The position numbers were made by a program, and so were the translations under genes. Below the pieces are notes generated by a model. That model saw only the letters and a program-made list of their open reading frames with translations, was not told the DNA's origin and did no database searches. A stretch of 64,000 nucleotides of DNA from Arbacia lixula (lineage: Eukaryota; Echinodermata; Echinoidea; Arbacioida; Arbaciidae). The DNA is taken from assembly GCA_963669155.1 (NCBI GenBank), contig OZ022590.1, positions 2,923,899 through 2,987,898 of the forward strand, read 5' to 3'. Every line of letters starts with the position of its first letter. The first letter of the stretch is position 1. Below, piece by piece: positions 26,440 to 38,815 of the stretch.

Positions 26440-26610
26440 CTCCTGTCAGTGCGTGATGCGTCAGTCAACGCATCAATGCATGCACTGTGATGCGGACAGC
26501 GCTCTCTGGTCTCTAGGCTATGAGAAACAGCTAGATCGTGGGCGACCCATCCAAAACCTACTCAAAATCTAGCAATCTAAACAATTCTGCTTTTAAAGTC
26601 AGTTTCCAGG
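26440..26610. repeat. Dispersed repeat family D, copy 1
   Basis: CCTGTCAGTGCGTGATGCG, GTCTCTAGGCTATG and TTAAAGTCAGTTTCCAG match the copies near 31265 and 62020 in the same order. Confidence 0.6.
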
Positions 26611-26616
26611 GGTCAT

Positions 26617-26718
26617 ATTCATGAAACCTTACTTAGTCTAGTTGGCTACTAAAATGCATTCAGCTACATGCATTTTTAGGAATTTACTTAGGCTAGTGAG
26701 GTGTCATGAATATTTTTC
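26617..26718. repeat. Small imperfect hairpin
   Basis: CATATTCATGAAACCTTACT faces AGTGAGGTGTCATGAATAT around a GCATTCAGCTACATGCA centre. Probably a short MITE; a related fragment may lie near 35480-35560. Confidence 0.4.
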
Positions 26719-29329
26719 AGTATATAGTATGAGTATTTTTTCTTTCCATTTTCCGTAGTATTTGCACAATCTTAATTTTTTGACTTGTGAAAGGGCTCCC
26801 CTGCCTTTAACGCATACAATGCACATCCTCCAGGAAGTATTCAGTGTCAACATTGTAAAGATTGTTAACACATTCACACATGACATGTAATCCACACGGT
26901 CTACATACCCAATACAAAGAATCATTATGGTCTTTTTCTCAGTATTGCTAAATCCTGCTTTTCCCCCTTCAAAATTAAAAAAAAAACCCTGATGACAATA
27001 GCAACAAGTTAGTAGAATAAGTATCGGTAGATACCATTGTATCAGTGACAAAGGCGATGCATACAGCATTCTATATGCTGTTTTATCATTTTCACTTTCT
27101 CATCAATTCCATTAACCTCTAAAAATGCATTAAAATTTTGTATTCATGAAATTAAAAAAAATACTTGGATAATACCAAATAATTCAAGACAATAACAATT
27201 TATGCTGGTGCCAGCTTTAGACAATTTTGGCGTCCCATTCATGCAAGAAAGTGAGCTATTGCTGCTTTTTTAAAAAAAAATTTTCACTGAACACAATGCT
27301 TATTGGTAGTCACCTATCAAAGGAAGTTTTAATATAACACATAATTGACCTACTCTTCTTCAATAGCCTACATGTACAATAGATAATAGACAGTAAGAAT
27401 TCCTTGCTACCATAAATGATGAAACTACAGGTACCCCCACCAATACTGTTTTATTTTCCACCTGCATCATGCTCTTCACACATGAACAGGTAGAGCGCAT
27501 GTTCAATATTAAGTTTATGTTCATGCATGCGAAACAAACACATCTATTGTCATGGTAATTATGCAAAATGAACCCCACATACCGAATGCATACATAATCC
27601 TGCTACAAGGTCACTCTTGACAACACACCATTTCTCTCATGTAATCTAGTAATGGATGTCTCTTCAGACGATGCAAAGCAACGGATGATTAATTTTCCAC
27701 AATAAACCTTGTCTATTTATATACATTGCATCTCTTTGGTATATTACCATTTCGTATGTGTTGTTGCTAAATATAGCTGGTAGAAACAGGATGAACCATT
27801 TGACGAACCATTCATGTACAAGTATATTGCATACTCAAAACACAATTGCTATTTTGGGAAATACCATACAGGTCTGTTACAGAGATTGAGAAGATCATAA
27901 TTTGTACAAGTATAAGTGCCTTCAGATATGCAAGGTTATATTATAAGATACAAAATAATTGAAGATGATATAACTAAATGTATTCCTGTATATTACTTAC
28001 AAAGGGAAAAAAACACAATAATGATGCAATTGTATGGACAACATACACTTAGAGACAAATACAGTGTACTGTACATGTAGAAATTAATGTACTTCAGTTT
28101 GTCATAGATAATCTTGTGAACTTACAAAAAAAAAAGGTGTTTAAAATTATAGTTACATTTATAAATTTTATTGTTCAGTCACTCATGAGCATAAAATGAG
28201 GTAGCTATCTTACTTGCGTCTAAGACTGAACCTACTCAAAGCAATGCAACAAACAGTGTGTATGTATTAGAATGTGGTCCACGATTTCTGGAAAAGGAAT
28301 GATTAAATTCACATACATTACAAAGTTTGAGGATTACATTATGTACAACTGTTGAATGCAAATAAAGTGAAGCAATTTCTTACACTTCTATTAGAAGAAT
28401 CATATACTGGTAGTTTTAACTTTATTAGTGCTATATTTTGACAGTATTTGGTTCACAAAAAACAACTGGATTCTATAAAAAAAAATCCTCCAACTGCTAT
28501 CATAGTTTCTAATAGTGATGATGCTATCTACCACACTTGGCAGTGAATTGAGTTAGCATTTGGCAACAGAAATACTGGTAAGCAATTGCAAATTACATTT
28601 CAAACAAAAATGTAGCAGCTATCTCATAAACTTGCAAATCCTAAATCCAATGTGCACGGCACATATAAGAGATCAAATTGAAAGAGTGAAACTATAAATG
28701 AATCATTGTCTTTCAAAACAAGCGTAGTCGAGCCGGTTATAAGCATTTCACACGCTGGTATTTCTATGAGATTGCACAGGGTTGATAATGCTGCACATAC
28801 ATACGTGTATATCAAGTAATTTTATATGGATGTCATCAACATCACATGAAGAATACTAAGGACGCAATAGATGTATTATCTTTTCTACAAGATTTCAAGT
28901 TACATGTATTACACTTATAAGTTCAGAGTCTTAGATGCCTTTGGTTAAAATTGATATGTCTATGAGGACTCCTTCAGAATGTGACAGTGTGACCAATATT
29001 CATATATAAATATTCTTTTATTATTAAAAGAAACAAAAGTCTTGATGCAAGTGAACAAGCAAGGAAAAATCAAGGCAGGAGTTTTTGGGTGATGTTCAAG
29101 GAAACTCAAATAAAAGGATGAGAAATGATGATTTTTTTTTCAATTGTGATTCATCTGTGCAGACTTTACTTTAAGCTCCATCTGAGAGGTAAATCTAAGA
29201 CAGCACTCCTGCATTGCAATCTTAGAGCGACTCTTGTCTTTCATTGCAATGCACAGGAGGCTAACACTGAAACAAATGTGGGGTTGTGACAATGATTTGT
29301 TCTTAAAGCATTGTCCTCATTTCACCTTT

Positions 29330-29830
29330 AAAGTTCAGATCTCCTCTCAAGACTGACGACCCTCCGATGAAAGCCATCGCAGATGGGGTGACCAACAAAT
29401 CTGGTGTGGCCATGAAATCCATTTGTTCTAAGACGTCGCATTCCAACTGCACGCTGAAAGCAAAATTCCGCCTGTGTGACAACAACTCTCTCGTCGATGG
29501 AAGCGCAGATGGGGCGGCCAAAATGTCCCCATCGCACCCATTTTTGCATCATTTTTTCATGGCTGCGACATCCTTGTTGCACTTGATTTTCTACACAAGA
29601 TCCCCTCTGGCCTACACGTCATAGAATGTGGCCGTGAGATTCATTTTTCTTGACTGCAACATCCTTGTTGCACTTTTTTTTCTATACAAGATCTCTGCGG
29701 TCTGATGACTCTCTGAAGAAAGCGCAGATAGGGGGTGTGACGTCTCCATGTCTCCATCCAGGTGTGGTTTGAAGACTCATTTATTCTTGGCCACGACGTC
29801 TCCGTTGCATCCCTCATCGGGTTCCCGCTC
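29330..29830 (-). repeat. Degenerate repeat spanning TMEM164 C-terminal codons and 3' UTR
   Basis: In plus-strand reading the motif (GA)C-ATCCTTGTTGCAC with variants recurs near 29428, 29559, 29649 and 29787, and GCAGATGGGG with variants near 29380, 29505 and 29725. TCTACACAAGATC and TCTATACAAGATC also repeat. The copy near 29787 lies inside the last codons of TMEM164. The block is more GC-rich than the AT-rich DNA on its left. Confidence 0.65.
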
Positions 29831-29980
29831 CACCAGGCACTGGACGATGTAGGTGTAGACCTTTGCATGCAGCGGGAACAGGGCGTGCTGGTGGAAGAAG
29901 GCCCAGACACGGTACGTCGCCCCAAAGAACGGGTCGCTGGGCGCCGGGCACACGATGTTGTTCAGGTTGACCTGAAGCAA
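29777..29980 (-). CDS. TMEM164: TMEM164 exon 5 (terminal)
   Basis: 67 codons and TGA after CAATCTACAG. It encodes LLQVNLNNIVCPAPSDPFFG and a hydrophobic helix. The last codons overlap a degenerate repeat that continues into the 3' UTR. Confidence 0.96.
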   Translation of the reverse strand: MLQVNLNNIVCPAPSDPFFGATYRVWAFFHQHALFPLHAKVYTYIVQCLVEREPDEGCNGDVVAKNK

Positions 29981-32900
29981 CTGTAGATTGGAGGAAGGAA
30001 GAATATTTAGAAGGAATTATTTGGGTTATTGAGAGTGAAACAAGGACATCTAATGAATATCTTAAGAAGTATGCATCTATTAAGGACCCATCTCATGGGT
30101 AGATACCTGCTGAAGACTGGAAAACATCTAAAATAATATTAAACATTGCAACTATCACAAGTCCCCAACTAACGTACATGTCTGTGCACTGTCTCGTACG
30201 CTCATCGGGGCCCTGTTGCATAAAACTTACCATGGATGCTAACTCTGCCATCAATAGTAACTTCTATGGAAACCATGAATTTGATTGGTTGTTGAGTGGT
30301 ATTTCCATGGGAGTTACCACTGATAACAGAGTTACCATTAATGGCAAGTTTTATGCAACAGAGCCCTGGAAAGCTACCTTCGGTCAAGATTGATTAGCTT
30401 TCTGCTAACGCAATAAAGGCAATAGTATCGGCTTTTTTAGAAAGCCACCTTTCAAAATGCATAATCTCCCATTTCACAGTCCTATTCCATACAAAAATGC
30501 TAAAACTACAAATTTGTTTGAAAATAGAGTACATGTAAGGGTAGCATGCTGCATCCTGTCAATAAAAAACAAGTTAGTAAAAAAAATCTTGAAACCAGAG
30601 GTATTGAAACCTGCTCTTACTCCATACCGTGTCTGTAGGTTAGAAACCCTCTAGTATTCATAGTTTTGTTTTTCTTCTGACTAGTTCCTCATTCACAGGA
30701 TTGAGCATGTTTTATGTACTACGGGGTGAATAAATACATGTCTGCCAAAAATTTATTTTCAAACTGATAATACTGCACCTATGCAGTGGAGTAAACTTCC
30801 TGATTTTATTCAACAATCTAATACTGAGGATCAATTTCGCGCCAATCCAAAGTAATTTTTGTTTGTTAGTGAATTGTAAGTTTCAATCATTTTAACCTTT
30901 GCTTACAATCGTTCGAATTCTTTCTCTTTTTATCTTTTAGACGCAGTGAGACTTATCTGTAAAATTGTGCTACTGTATATAAGAATGGACTATCATTATT
31001 ATCACTATCACTGAAGAAACTTGTTCCGGTTTCTTACCATCCCTAAGCTCTGCAGGACAATAAAGTGATAATTGTTGGTTAGCCCAGTCAGCAACATGCT
31101 CCAGGAGAAGTCCCAGAACCTCACTGTCTTGTATACTCCTGAATAAGGAAAAGAACATTTAAATACGTTCATATATAGTAACATATTTAGCATAACATTT
31201 ATATGCTTTACCAGTTCATCCCAATCACATTCACTTCAACTCATGTGACAATAAAAAGAAAATACCAGTCTACAGGCTGCAGAGTCCGGACGACCAGCCC
31301 AAAACCACCTCAAAATCTTCTGATTGCTATAATTTTGCTTAAAGTCAGTTTCCAGTTCTATTTTTGAGAGGGAAGTTCTAATACAGTATCTTGTTCCATA
31401 TTCCATAATTTTTTTACAAAAATTTTTATTTGCTTGACCTGAAAAAGGGACACCCTGTCGTTAACATACTTCAGGATAATTTACCTGATTGTGTGGGTAA
31501 CTTAACTACATCAAATACAAACAAATCCAAGATAAAGAGAACCAGGTAAATAACAAGAAACAAGGATGTGTGCTGCTTGGTTTTCCCCTTTTTTTAGAGG
31601 TGGAACAGAATTGCATTTGAATAAATAGGAACTTATTTTGCAAACACAGGCAGCTGAATTGTGTTCAATAAATCAAATGAAGGTTGAATCCTATCATATT
31701 GCTCTACAATCAATCCATCTACAATCTATTCATCAAATCATCATTCTTTTGTACATGTATTTTTAATAAAAGAGGAGGGGAGCCGCACGTACACTGTAAA
31801 TGTATGTACAATTAAACATGATGAATTGATCATTTACATGTACATAGAGTTTGTGGACCAGATCGTTTCTATGGCCACCGCACATCTGGTCCTATGTTTA
31901 TCTTTCATAGACTGACATGCTACCGTATGTAAATCAATTTTGTGGTACGTACCGGTAGATCTACACTTATTTGTTTGACATCCTTTTTGTTTGCCTGTTA
32001 TTCACTTTGCATGCACATCAACTATTTCATCATGTATATATTATTCCATAAAATATCATCGACATAAATCATGTGAGAAAAAATAAAAAGTCTATAGTGC
32101 TCATTCGGTCGTAGATTTGACAATCTGACAATGTACATGTACATATATTATAAGCTCCATAAACAAGTACTATGGAACAGTTTATACCATGCAATGTGCA
32201 AATTTCAAAAGTTCATGGAATTTATACACATATTTCAGTTCAATGAGAACAATGATTTCCTGCAATTTAAAGTCTTAATGCCTTCCTCATCGAAACACAA
32301 TGCCTGTATTCATGCAATGAAATACCATATGGCTCATAATTCACACGTCATACGAAACGGCTGTTGGCCTTTCACATGCCCTGAACACAAGAATACAAAG
32401 TCTCAAATATCAAGCTGTTATCGGGCCCTATAAACATGCATTACAAGTGTATGCTTCCCAGGCTTAAAGGGAAAGTTCACCCTGAAATCAATTTGGCAAA
32501 ATAATAGCAAAAACATTAAAGAAACATATAAATGAAGGTTTGACGAAAAAAGGATTTATAAGACATTTTTAAAGGGCATATACTGTACTGGGAAGGCAAA
32601 AAAGCCTTCAAAAGGTAATTGTTAGCAATCTTCTTGCCAATGCTCTTAAATTCATGTACGTGTATTGTCCATTTTAGAAGCTTGCTGAAAGTTACTTGCC
32701 CTCAAATGATCCATATTTGGAGTAATTAATGATTAATGATTAAATCCTCAAAATGTTCGGGCCAAACATTTTGAGGATTTGTGATTGAATCACTCATTAC
32801 TCAAAATGTAGATCATTTGAGGGCAAATGAATTTCAGCAAGCTTCTAATATGGGCAATACATGAATTTAAGACCATTGGCAAGAAGATTGTTAACAATTA

Positions 32901-35900
32901 CCTTTTGAAGGCTTTTATTCAAGAATAAATCTTTTTCATAGAGGTATGTGTGCAAAAACATGTGTCTAATCATATATCAAATGCAGAGGTGACATGTATT
33001 CTTTTGAGAAAGTTAATAGTTTAAAACAATATATGTTTCTTTCATGTTTTTGCTATCAATATAAATAATCAATCTAACTTCAGGGTGAACTTTCCCTTTA
33101 ATTATTCATCAGCCTTTGTTCCAGGCTGTGGAGTGGGAATTATTTCTGTCATATTCATGCACTGCAATTATAACTACTGTATGTTTGGATGCAGGATGGA
33201 GCACACTATCCCTACTACATGGTGCATGCCCAAAAATTGCTTTTGAATCTGATATTAACCCACACACTAGCTTGTTGTTCTGCTACTTACCAGGTATTAA
33301 AGTATCGTTTGATTTCAATGTATATCATTCTTAGACGATTTCTTCACATGGTCATAAAATCACAGAAAGGGAATGACGTCACAACAGATTCTGTTATGGT
33401 TTACAATGGTTTAAAATGGGTTCTACAACTGTATTACTAGCAGTTAAATCCATTTAAACATTGATGCATTATTATGAACATATCCTTTCTCCTTTCTCTA
33501 TCAGTGAGGAAGGAATAAGTCTACATTGTATGTATCACTACTTAGCTGTGGTTGCTACAGTACATGCCTCAGAAAGAGACATATTTCACAGCCTAGCATC
33601 TAGTCTAGCTTGAAGAATATATGTATATTACACAGTCAGATTGCTTTTGAAGGAGCTGTGCTACATGTAGTCTTTCTTACAGACACAGACACATTGCATA
33701 CTTTGAGACCCAACTGAGTCTGTGCATAGACTACTCACCTCCCAGACTGACCAGATACGGAGGGATGATGAGGTATATGAGAAAGTGCTGGATCCAGTAA
33801 ACTTCAGCCTCAAATGGTAGCTGGGAGGGAAAAATCAGATATCATACATCAAAGAAAAATAATGACTTTTGAAACTACTAGGTACTACAAAAAACCTGTT
33901 GACACTTTTGAAAAATAATTAAAAATCAGTTTCAACAAACATCAAGCTGAAATTGACAAATCACAAAGTCAAGGGATGTCAATATTTTTGGAGACAGGTT
34001 TTGTGACATTTCATCGATTTCTTTTCTTGTAATAACCCTTGGAATATTTAATGAATTTTCATTTTGGGACTAATTTGAATCTAAAAATTTGTGTCAAATA
34101 ATCAATTCAGAACTCATTTATGGTCAATGTGCATCATACATGCCAACCCGCAAATCCTTTTCTGCTGGAAGCATCATGCATTATCAATGATACTGTGATG
34201 GCAGTTGCTTGTGGATTAACAGGTGTGAGACACAATGGTCATTGTTGTGTTCTGAATCAATCATGCACACACATTTTGAGGCCCGAATTTGTTCAAAAGT
34301 GAACATCTCATTAACTACTCCAAGGATATTACAAGCAAAGTAATCACTAAAATGTCACAAAACCTATCTCTAAAAAAAAATTGACATCCCTTTACTTAAA
34401 ATGATATGTCAATTTCAGCTTGATACAGTTGAAACTCATTTTTAATCATTTTTCAAAAGTGTGAACAGCTTTTTTTTTCTACCTAGTACAATGTAAGCAT
34501 ACTGAATGAAGGATGCAGAGCTCATTGTAAGACGATAACAGTCATTTCCTGTAGCATCACCTGACCCATCCTTTGTGGTGGGGATCATGGACAACACACT
34601 TATCTATTGTTACTGGTTATCTCTCAAGGGCATCATACAGCTACAGTCTACAGCATGTTGTGTATCACTAACCACACTAGTTAGTCACTACATTTGCACA
34701 GTATATAAACCAGGGCAAACTAATACTGTACACAGGGCTCAATCCTCCTGCTCGTGGTATTTTAGCCCCTGCAAAGCCCAAAAGAGCCCCCATAATTTAC
34801 ATAAGTGCCCCTCTGAAGAGAAAACCCCCCTCGAAATCCTCAGGGAACACACAGTTTATAATGCACTGTTGTTTCAAGATGTCCATTCATGACATCATGT
34901 TTGAGAAGTAGCCCACAATATTATTTTGGCCCTGTGGTATACAGAACATGTACTGCACAACACATCCAGCCCAATGGATAAAATCCTACATGTACCTGCA
35001 ACATACACTGTACATTCAACTACATGACTGCTGTACACTATCCACACATTCACACAGTATTTGCTCGTTCTGGGTTGTTAATTAACCGTGAATGTCTGCG
35101 CAAGACTTCCTTATAATGCATTTCCTCTCTCTGGAGCTTGGCTTGAACTATGTTCTTTGGTCAAAGGAAATGCAGTATATACATTGACAAGATCTGTACT
35201 GTTCATGTAGCCTAAGATGGAGATTCAATATTGCAGAAGGAAATTACCTGAAGTTGAACAATAATCAACATAAAGAGAAAATATATTTTTTGCTACTATA
35301 TTCTGCACTCTCTTTTCTTATGTTGTTATAATGTTATGTTGCTACAATGACAACATATTAACATTTTACATTTTAAAATTGATGCGCATTGCATTCATCA
35401 ATGTAGAGAATACAGGCACAGTATTTGAAATATAAAGAAATATTATCATAATGGAAATTAGAAATCTGGAGCTACATTCATGAACCCTACTATGTCTATA
35501 TAGCAATTTAAGAGCATTTTTGGCAACAAGTTAGACTATAAATGTTACATGAATATAAAAAAAAATCCATATAGCAAATTCAATGGTTCACAGTAGCGTA
35601 AAAGCACAAGTAGAGTAAAGGGTGCAAGAGCATCATACAAAATGAGACGAGATAAGATGCCTGTGCACCTTGTTCTTGAAAGATGGGATGTCATTGTCAT
35701 TGATGTCACAGACTAACTTGGTCTGGCAGACTGTTCCAGACTTGGACCGCAATATGGATTAATGTTCTACCAGCAGTATGGATGAATGTTCCACCGGCAG
35801 AGACAGTCATAGGGGTGGGTATCATGAGAGCACGGTGAAGACAGCTTTGGCTGCTTAGCTTACCTGGCGTGTGTTGACTACAGGCAAGAGGATGGCTAGA

Positions 35901-36951
35901 AGAGGACAGCTCAGGGACGCCATCTGCAGCCGGAATATAACGGTGACTAGTCTACTCGGCGGTGCGGCTAACAGGTAGATCTGAAATATCAAGCAAAGAA
36001 GGAAATATAATTGAGAACAATCCAATTCACAAAACACACTCTATGTTGTACCTTTCACTGTCATATAAATTTACATTTATACTTTTTGTCTACATTTAAA
36101 CAAGGGCTAAGTGTCACTGCAGTATGGCAATCTATAAAAGTAAGCATCCTAAATAAATACTAAGAATGAGCACAAATATCACGCAATGACTTAATATCCT
36201 ACATTACACAGGGGATACATGTCTTCAAGTTTATAAAATGGTGCTAAATTTCTTAAAATGTCTTTTTGAGAATGACCTTATCCTCTGTCCCAAATCAATT
36301 TACTTTCTAAAAACAATTCTTTAAAATCTACATTCATGTCCATATCCATATGTAAAGGGCATATTGTTTAACACCCAAAACATAATGGCATTACAATGTA
36401 GCTGTGTAAGAAATTTATCCCCTGTGTAATTCCAAATTCAAGATTTGTATGATTTTGGGGAGCCAAATATGTTTGCACTATTCAACACTGACAAAAGCCC
36501 TACATTAATGCACATAATACATAATGTGTATTTAGATAACGCAAGGCTTACTAGATATATACAGCCAATGATCTAAAAAATCTGGACTTACCTGAACCAC
36601 CGTCAGCAGATGGCATGGGTTCAATAGATAAATGGCCGTCTTGGTGGCGAATTTAAATCCAATCTCCACTCCAAACGTCATGCACAGAATCACGAGAAGG
36701 AAACGCTTCCCGAAACGCTCAGTCCTATCCTTCTCTTGGACCTTGTAGCTGGATAGATCCATGTGTTGCCATGAGAACCAGCACTCCAAGGACCCCAGGG
36801 CAACAAAGATGGCCGTCTCAATCAGTCGCTGTTTCAACCCCAGGTAGTTCACACATTCTGGCCCTCCGTTCCCTGCGTATTTTGGGTCCACTCCAGCACA
36901 GAGCCAGTCCAGTGAGCTCATCGGCCACATGCTTGTTGCGGACGTATTCAT
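29777..36951 (-). CDS. TMEM164: TMEM164, multi-pass acyltransferase (complete, five exons)
   Basis: Five exons (36592-36951, 35864-35980, 33739-33820, 31038-31138, 29777-29980) splice in frame to 287 residues; the human protein has about 297. Hallmarks seen: SLDWLCAGVDPKYAGNGGPE near the N-terminus, TFGVEIGFKFATKTAIYLLN leading into NPCHL with Cys113, then FRLQMASLSCPLLAILLPVV, YHFIVLQSLG and QVNLNNIVCPAPSDPFFG. In human TMEM164 the matching cysteine, C123, is needed for making arachidonoyl ether phospholipids, which promotes ferroptosis. Several hydrophobic segments agree with a multi-pass membrane protein. ATG at 36951 has an in-frame TAG nine bases upstream; ATG11 (MSSLDW) aligns with the vertebrate start and is an alternative. 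The last ~18 residues (VEREPDEGCNGDVVAKNK) do not resemble the vertebrate C-terminus. Confidence 0.97.
30207..30369. mobile_element. Palindromic MITE, family C, intact copy
   Basis: GGGGCCCTGTTGCATAAAAC and GTTTTATGCAACAGAGCCC form the ends; inner arms carry CTCTGCCATCAATAGTAAC and TTACCATTAATGGCAAG. It lies in the last TMEM164 intron. Confidence 0.8.
31038..31138 (-). CDS. TMEM164: TMEM164 exon 4
   Basis: 101 bases completing a Gly codon from exon 3, then VYKTVRFWDFSWSMLLTGLT and YHFIVLQSLGM, phase 0 at GTAAGA. The acceptor is CCTTATTCAG. Confidence 0.96.
31262..31470. repeat. Dispersed repeat family D, copy 2
   Basis: AAAGTCAGTTTCCAGTTCTA, GAAGTTCTAATACAGTATC and GGGACACCCTGTCGTTAA are shared with the copy at 62.02-62.30 kb. 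Confidence 0.7.
32464..33101. mobile_element. TTAA-type MITE, family A copy 6, with nested hairpin
   Basis: Ends TTAAAGGGAAAGTTCACCC and GGGTGAACTTTCCCTTTAA. An unrelated ~317-base palindrome is inserted inside (32600-32916), so this copy records two insertion events. Confidence 0.8.
32600..32916. mobile_element. Near-perfect palindromic element nested in a MITE
   Basis: Arms AAGCCTTCAAAAGGTAATTG and CAATTACCTTTTGAAGGCTT face each other, continuing inward through CTTCTTGCCAATG and GAAGCTTGCTGAAA to the centre at CCTCAAAATGTTCGGGCCAA. The transcript would fold into one hairpin of about 150 base pairs. Confidence 0.8.
33739..33820 (-). CDS. TMEM164: TMEM164 exon 3
   Basis: 82 bases, LPFEAEVYWIQHFLIYLIIP and on, ending in phase 1 at GTGAGT. 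LPFE and YWIQH follow the vertebrate pattern. A long-inverted-repeat element begins 57 bases upstream of its acceptor. Confidence 0.96.
33877..34490. mobile_element. Foldback element with ~135-bp terminal inverted repeats
   Basis: Left arm 33877-34013 (ACTAGGTACTAC, ACACTTTTGAAAAATAATT, CATCAAGCTGAAATTGACA) is mirrored at 34355-34490 (TGTCAATTTCAGCTTGAT, AATCATTTTTCAAAAGTGT, CTACCTAGTACA). About 340 bases of unrelated middle sequence. It lies in a TMEM164 intron, 57 bases from an exon. Confidence 0.8.
35864..35980 (-). CDS. TMEM164: TMEM164 exon 2
   Basis: 39 codons (IYLLAAPPSRLVTVIFRLQM and on, ending LLPVVNTRQ) between ATATTTCAG and GTAAGC, phase 0. PVVNTR is shared with the vertebrate protein. 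Confidence 0.97.
36592..36951 (-). CDS. TMEM164: TMEM164 exon 1 (coding)
   Basis: 120 codons from ATG to the donor GTAAGT, phase 0. It carries the conserved N-terminal motif, the first two hydrophobic segments and NPCHL with the presumed catalytic Cys113 and His114. Confidence 0.97.
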
Positions 36952-37751
36952 CTCACTCTAAATTCAACTCCTGTCTTCGGATAAATGTACTCGAAGGAAG
37001 CCCCGCTTTCTGTCTTAGGTTTTGTTGAGTTTTCTGTCCTTTTCTTCTTAATATGTCGCATTAGCTTGACTTTGTGCCAGAGTCTGTTGGGACAGGAAGC
37101 TGATGAATGGTAACATCATTGGCAGGTTTACACTCCAGATTAATTACTCATATCTGGCAAGTCTGCGTGATGGACCAATGTTAAATATTGTAAGTTGAAC
37201 AGCACTGTGCACTAACATGTACACCTGTGGGCAAGTTTTAACATTGATAAAAATGAGATACAGAGATATCAGTTGGCTGGTATATGATGTGAGATTGCGA
37301 GTTGCTACTGTGATCAGCCAATGACTGCTGTGCAAGTGCTGATCAGTGCTTCCTTTCAAAGCTGATATGTTCCTGAGAAGAGGAAAGAAAAAAACAAGAG
37401 AAAAATCCATGAATAGTTGAAGAATTGAAATCCTTATTATAACAGATTGAACAAGAACATATGTACTTAAGTGTGGACCTGACTTACATGTACTGAATGG
37501 CCAGCACCTTTTAAGAGCATTTTTTTTTTTTATAAATAATCATTGTTTAAGCTTTCACATCTGAAATATTCATTAAAATGCTAAAAATTAATTGTGTATT
37601 GCATAGCATCAAAATGCAAACAAAAAATTGTGATGGCTAGACTCGAGTGGGTTTTAACCATAGGGAGTTGAATAGTAATGGCCCAAAGGTCAAAGATATG
37701 AGTGTCCAAAAATTTGCAATATTTTCTTCAATCCTGCAAGTACAGTGACAG

Positions 37752-38095
37752 TGCCGACATTTCACCAGTATTGCTTCTCAATCATGATTTTTCGAGTGAA
37801 ATGAAAACATGACGGAAAGCCTTATGCTATCAACGGGACAATCACGGATGTACAAACGCATGTTGAAAAACAGATATTTTGAACGAAAATGTGCAAATGT
37901 GTAATAGATCTGTAGATGACTCTAGTCCACAGTATAATAATGACAAAACTACATAAATGTCCACCTTTGCCTACTTTTTCTTCCAAAAAGTCTTGCATTT
38001 TGTTCACTAATGTGTAAATACATGTACGCAATTGTGCATCCTTCGATAACGCGCATTGAGCAGAAATACATTGGGGCTTGTTTCAAGACAAGTTG
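37752..38095 (+). repeat. Diverged direct repeat, copy 1
   Basis: Shares with 38508-38815: GAACGAAAATGTGCAA, CTTCGATAACGCG, GAGCAGAAATAC, TTGAAAAACAGA and others in the same order. Upstream intergenic DNA of TMEM164. Confidence 0.75.
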
Positions 38096-38507
38096 AAGGG
38101 CCGATTTATGCACTATCATGCACCTAAATGGAAATACATGTACATCGAACTTTGTCACGGCATAGCCCTAGTATGGCTATGAGGAACCTCACCCCATACT
38201 CCAAGGTGTGGGGTTCCTCGTATTCGTAATGTTGCCGCTAGTATAGTATGATGCCGGTGCCTCAAACCGGCCCCCTTGTTTTCTTATGAATATTTTCATT
38301 CCAAGATAACCAAATAAAATTATAAAATTTCACACACAAATCAGCAAAATAATGCTCTTTCAAAAACCTTTTTTTGGATTGAGAATTAACGTTAACATTT
38401 CAGAGAAAATGGCGCTTCGAATATCGCTCGATATATCGTCGCACATCACATCACTGAACCTTGACACCGGCCCCTACCGATAATGTGCGATATCTCCGTC
38501 AATCCGA

Positions 38508-38815
38508 CGAGTACAATGCCTACATTTAAACCAGCATTGCGTCTCGATCATGCTCATTCCAGCGCAGTGAAAAATTGACGGGAAAGTTTCGGCAATCAAC
38601 GAAAATATCACAGAAGTACGAGCTCAAGTTGAAAAACAGAGATGTTTCGAACGAAAATGTGCAATTGTCAAATATGTGCACATTTTGTCTAATTTTGCTT
38701 CCGAAAATCCTGGATTTTGTTTACTAATGCGTAAATACACAAAAATCGCGCATCGATCTTCGATAACGCGTACTAGAGCAGAAATACGCGGGGGCCAGTT
38801 TCAAGGGTAGGCAAG
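38508..38815 (+). repeat. Diverged direct repeat, copy 2
   Basis: Second copy of the unit at 37752, about 755 bases downstream, with CCGGCCCC near both copies' ends. It has clearly more CpG than copy 1. Confidence 0.75.

Larger units (their letters stand above)
21300..29329 (-). other. AT-rich interval downstream of TMEM164, possible long 3' UTR
   Basis: No exon, LINE coding domain or RNA gene was recognised on either strand. The sequence is AT-rich with many ACATGTA motifs. It holds a hairpin element near 24.07-24.22 kb, a poly(C) run near 25090, a repeat-family copy near 26.44-26.61 kb and a small hairpin at 26.62-26.72 kb. TMEM164 may use a long 3' UTR here, but no end can be assigned. 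Confidence 0.3.

Noticed and set aside
29303..29624. Frames of 72-85 codons downstream of TMEM164 on both strands
   Set aside because: They fall in the GC-richer degenerate repeat and have no family resemblance.
35700..35850. Possible old LINE fragment (CAGACTGTTCCAGACTTGG), with a similar phrase near 41850
   Set aside because: Too short and diverged to assign to a class or orientation.
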